A stretch of 15,727 nt of DNA from Clostridia bacterium (GTDB lineage: Bacteria > Bacillota_A > Clostridia > Oscillospirales > CAG-272). Below, piece after piece: positions 13,183 through 15,727 of this stretch. The translations under genes were made by a program, and so were the position numbers. Below the pieces are notes generated by a model, which saw only the letters and a list, made by a program, of their open reading frames with translations, was not told the DNA's origin and made no database searches. Location of the stretch: contig JAFTSR010000261.1 of NCBI GenBank assembly GCA_017467225.1, positions 1 through 15,727 on the forward strand, written 5' to 3'. Position 1 is the first letter of the stretch; each line of letters opens with the position of its first letter.

Positions 13183-15727
13183 ATGAAAAACGCAATGAAA
13201 TCGAATGTCCGCATGTTTTTACTGGCATTGCTGTCGGTCATGCTGCTTGGAACCATTGGCCTTGTGGCTTGCACGCCGGACAACCCGGACGTTCCCGGAC
13301 CGGATGACGAGCCCGAAAATCCCGGAACGGTCGATCCCGAGATTCCCTTTGACGGTCTGACCATGGATCTTACCAAGTACGCTATCGTGTACGGTGCCGA
13401 TGCGTCCGAGGAGACGGCAAAGGCCGTGGCACACCTGCAGGATATACTCAAGACCTATGCAGGTACGGAGCTGTCCGCTGCCCCGGACAGTGCCGCACGC
13501 AGTGATTATGAGATCGTGGTAGGCAAGACCAACGTCGAAGAGGCTGCTTCTTTGCAGGGGGCTCTGACCGAGGGTCATTACACCGTTGCCTATGAAGGCA
13601 ACCGCGTCTTCCTTTTGGGCTACGGCGACGAGGACGTTGCTTATGCTGTCAGCCGTTTTCTGAATATCACGACCGGTTACCACGTTGATAAGTACGAAAA
13701 CCGTCCTATCGAGGGCACGACGCTGCAGCTGACCAAAGAGGCCGGCAAGACCCAAGGCCAGCTTCTGGTCGGTGGCAGAGAGATCAAGGAGATCGAGCCC
13801 TGCACCTCCGATCCGCTTGTTCTTGATAAGGAGTTTAACGCCATCAACGCCGCAGGCAAGACCGCCGATGAGATCACCTTCAAGAGCAGCGGCGCTATCG
13901 TATGGAAGGGCAAGACCGAGGACGGCAGCTACCGCATGCAAATGACGGTAGAGTCCCGCAACGACGTCATTCCCGACGTTTATTTCCGTACCAACGTCTA
14001 CGTCAGCGGTACCGAGCAGGTGCAGTTCTCGGTGCAGGCCGAGGGTGCTAACCGCATGATCTACCTCAACCGTATGACGACCAAGTGCGGCGGTATCGAC
14101 GTTTTCCCCGCTGATCCCAAGTGCTACACCATGCGCATGGACGTTCACCCCGAGGTCGGCCGTCTGTTCTACTATATCGACGGCATTTTTCTGGGTGAGC
14201 TGTGCATCAGCGAGAATGATCTGCCTCTGCTGGAAAACGTCGGCATGAACGTTGACGTTGTCGGCAACAATATGGATTTTGTCATCAGAGACGTTTACAT
14301 TGAGCCCATTGACTGCGTGGATGAGCAGATCAAGTACGAGGCTGTGGATATCGAGATCGGTGACGAGGAGGTATATCCGCAGTCCGAGAACGCTCCCGCA
14401 CAGACCATCTACGTCGTTGAGATCATGAAGCTGCCGCCTCACGAGCGTCTGACCATTCTGACGCTGCAGGGTCTGGTCAACCGCACCACGCCCCAGCTGT
14501 TTGTTGACTTCCGCGCGTATAACCACGGCAACTTTATCGGCTTTACCGACGGCTATGAAAACACCGCGCACCTGGATATCCTTCGCGACAAGGGCAGAGA
14601 GCTGGTGACCATCACGCTGGAGGAGGCTTTGGTGAAGTTCTCCGATTTCTATACCGGCGTTGTTATGGGTGATTGCTTTGCTAACAACTACAACGAGAAC
14701 GTAGCAACCTCGCTGTGCGGCGTGCTTGACGCTGTTTATATGTCCGAAGAATACTACAATACCACCAAGGATACCACCAAGAAAGATATCCTGTTCCGCC
14801 TGGACAACCGCTTTGAGAGCTCGATCGACGCTTACATGTGGCTGTGGGAGAACTATAAGGATCAGTTCTCCAAGACGGTTCTGTTCCATACCAACGCTGC
14901 GATCGACAACGTGATTCACGCGCCTCTGTATTGCCGTGACTATGCGGTCATGTCCCGCGCGTTTACCTTCGCTGCGACCGATGTCAAGACCATCGAGGAT
15001 TACAATTTCTACATGGAGATCATGGCTTCCACCGCGCCCAACACGCCGGTCATCGGCTTTGGTCAGGGTGGCACCTCCTTCCTGGAATTCCACTTCTTCT
15101 CACTGTGCGGTCGCTTCGGTAAATACTTTACTTATGGCTTCGCTTGCGCCAACATGTCGCTGATGAACAGCCTGGAGCATGGTGAGCTGAAGCAGCAGGA
15201 GCCCGAGGAGGAGCTGACGGTAGAGGATGACACCATGTACATCACCTACGTTCTCTCCGACGGTGATAATCTGTCCTGGGATATGCACCTGTGGCTGCGT
15301 ACCATGACCGAGGATCCGGAAGGCTACGGTGAGGACAACGCCAAGGGCTACAGCATTTGCGGCGGACTTTACTACGTTGCTCCCGCATTCCTGGAGTATA
15401 TGTACGAGAATGCGTCCCCGAACGACTACTTCTTCCTGGACGGCGGCGGTATTTCCAATCTTGCTTCGCCTGACGATTTTGCTTACTTCCTGGAGGAGGA
15501 CGACCGTGAGGATGCTGTCGACAGAATGCTGGAGCTGACCAACTACGTCGCAGAGAAGGCCGACATCAGCGTGCTGCGTGCGCTGGCCAACATTTCCGAC
15601 GAAATGGCAGAGCGCTATGCTTGGGAGTGCCCCGCGATCTCCATGCTGGTTTCCTCCTACGGAAGCCGAGCAGCGGGTGACGGCGGTACTGAGTGCTACG
15701 ACCAGGTGACTTACATGGTGGACGGCA
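13183..15727 (+). CDS. Large lipoprotein, GxGYxYP-type putative glycoside hydrolase, 3'-truncated
   Basis: 848 residues are visible and the frame runs off the window. ATG 13183 has AAGGAGG six bases upstream. A signal peptide (about 1-29) ends in lipobox LVAC with C30, then an acidic Pro-rich linker (31-57, PDNPDVPGPDDEPENPG). Residues about 58-175 resemble the small N-terminal domain of alpha-glucuronidase-type and DUF4838-type proteins (GHYTVAYEGNRVFLLGYG, then VAYAVSRFL). Residues about 220-390 look like a LamG-like jelly roll (FRTNVYVSG, LFYYIDGIFLGEL). From about 410 the protein resembles the GxGYxYP N-terminal domain (TLQGLVNRTTPQLFVD, 427-442) and then the C-terminal domain (YVLSDGDNLSWDM, 689-701). 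Where the signature GxGYxYP would be expected it reads DGGGISNLASP (753-763), so the motif may be altered. The domain set suggests glycan binding and cleavage at the cell surface; activity and substrate are unproven. Confidence 0.8.
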   Translation, partial: MKNAMKSNVRMFLLALLSVMLLGTIGLVACTPDNPDVPGPDDEPENPGTVDPEIPFDGLTMDLTKYAIVYGADASEETAKAVAHLQDILKTYAGTELSAAPDSAARSDYEIVVGKTNVEEAASLQGALTEGHYTVAYEGNRVFLLGYGDEDVAYAVSRFLNITTGYHVDKYENRPIEGTTLQLTKEAGKTQGQLLVGGREIKEIEPCTSDPLVLDKEFNAINAAGKTADEITFKSSGAIVWKGKTEDGSYRMQMTVESRNDVIPDVYFRTNVYVSGTEQVQFSVQAEGANRMIYLNRMTTKCGGIDVFPADPKCYTMRMDVHPEVGRLFYYIDGIFLGELCISENDLPLLENVGMNVDVVGNNMDFVIRDVYIEPIDCVDEQIKYEAVDIEIGDEEVYPQSENAPAQTIYVVEIMKLPPHERLTILTLQGLVNRTTPQLFVDFRAYNHGNFIGFTDGYENTAHLDILRDKGRELVTITLEEALVKFSDFYTGVVMGDCFANNYNENVATSLCGVLDAVYMSEEYYNTTKDTTKKDILFRLDNRFESSIDAYMWLWENYKDQFSKTVLFHTNAAIDNVIHAPLYCRDYAVMSRAFTFAATDVKTIEDYNFYMEIMASTAPNTPVIGFGQGGTSFLEFHFFSLCGRFGKYFTYGFACANMSLMNSLEHGELKQQEPEEELTVEDDTMYITYVLSDGDNLSWDMHLWLRTMTEDPEGYGEDNAKGYSICGGLYYVAPAFLEYMYENASPNDYFFLDGGGISNLASPDDFAYFLEEDDREDAVDRMLELTNYVAEKADISVLRALANISDEMAERYAWECPAISMLVSSYGSRAAGDGGTECYDQVTYMVDG

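Noticed and set aside
13219..15093. Open frame of 624 codons on the minus strand
   Set aside because: It is antisense to the GxGYxYP-like gene, has no ribosome binding site and a low-complexity Val/Asp/His-rich composition typical of a shadow frame.

Overview
The window looks like a chromosomal piece of a low-to-mid-GC Clostridia bacterium, probably a gut anaerobe of the Oscillospiraceae/Ruminococcaceae kind. This is inferred from strong AAGGAGG ribosome binding sites, sigma-A promoters that nearly all carry the TGn extension of the -10 box, intrinsic hairpin terminators, CCA-encoding tRNA genes, large DUF4838 and GxGYxYP-type carbohydrate-related proteins, and small hairpin repeats between genes. 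No genus can be assigned from the sequence alone.

Layout. (1) 1-1500, plus: 3' part of a DUF4838 glycoside-hydrolase-like protein and its terminator. (2) 1583-3416, plus: two tandem paralogous YwaF/TMEM164-type membrane proteins; the duplication includes the promoter, with promoter and start codon both displaced by exactly 917 bp. (3) 3424-7808, minus: two consecutive paralogous two-gene cassettes, each an ECF-like sigma factor overlapping by ATGA a single-pass membrane protein with a large outer domain, probably its anti-sigma/sensor. Each has its own promoter. (4) 7917-8590, minus: tRNA-Met(CAT)-like and tRNA-Glu(TTC) genes behind a near-perfect promoter, followed by two extra copies of the tRNA-Glu 3' end in a ~162-bp tandem repeat with hairpins and terminators. 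(5) 8643-10646, minus: a small two-TM protein, an SGNH/GDSL hydrolase and a PHP-type histidinol-phosphatase-like enzyme, separated by four copies of a hairpin repeat. (6) 10902-12335, minus: citrate synthase with its own promoter. (7) 12503-15727, plus: a small lipoprotein with its own promoter and terminator, then a large lipoprotein (GxGYxYP-like putative glycoside hydrolase) that runs off the window.

How they fit. The window is a mosaic of mostly independent transcription units rather than one pathway. Two themes stand out. Surface proteins are prominent: DUF4838, GxGYxYP, a lipoprotein and two membrane-anchored candidate anti-sigma factors. Recent local duplication is also prominent: YwaF pair, sigma/anti-sigma pair, tRNA-3'-end repeats. 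The least explained element is the tRNA-Glu-associated repeat at 7917-8348, whose unit can be drawn as a closing stem enclosing two hairpins.
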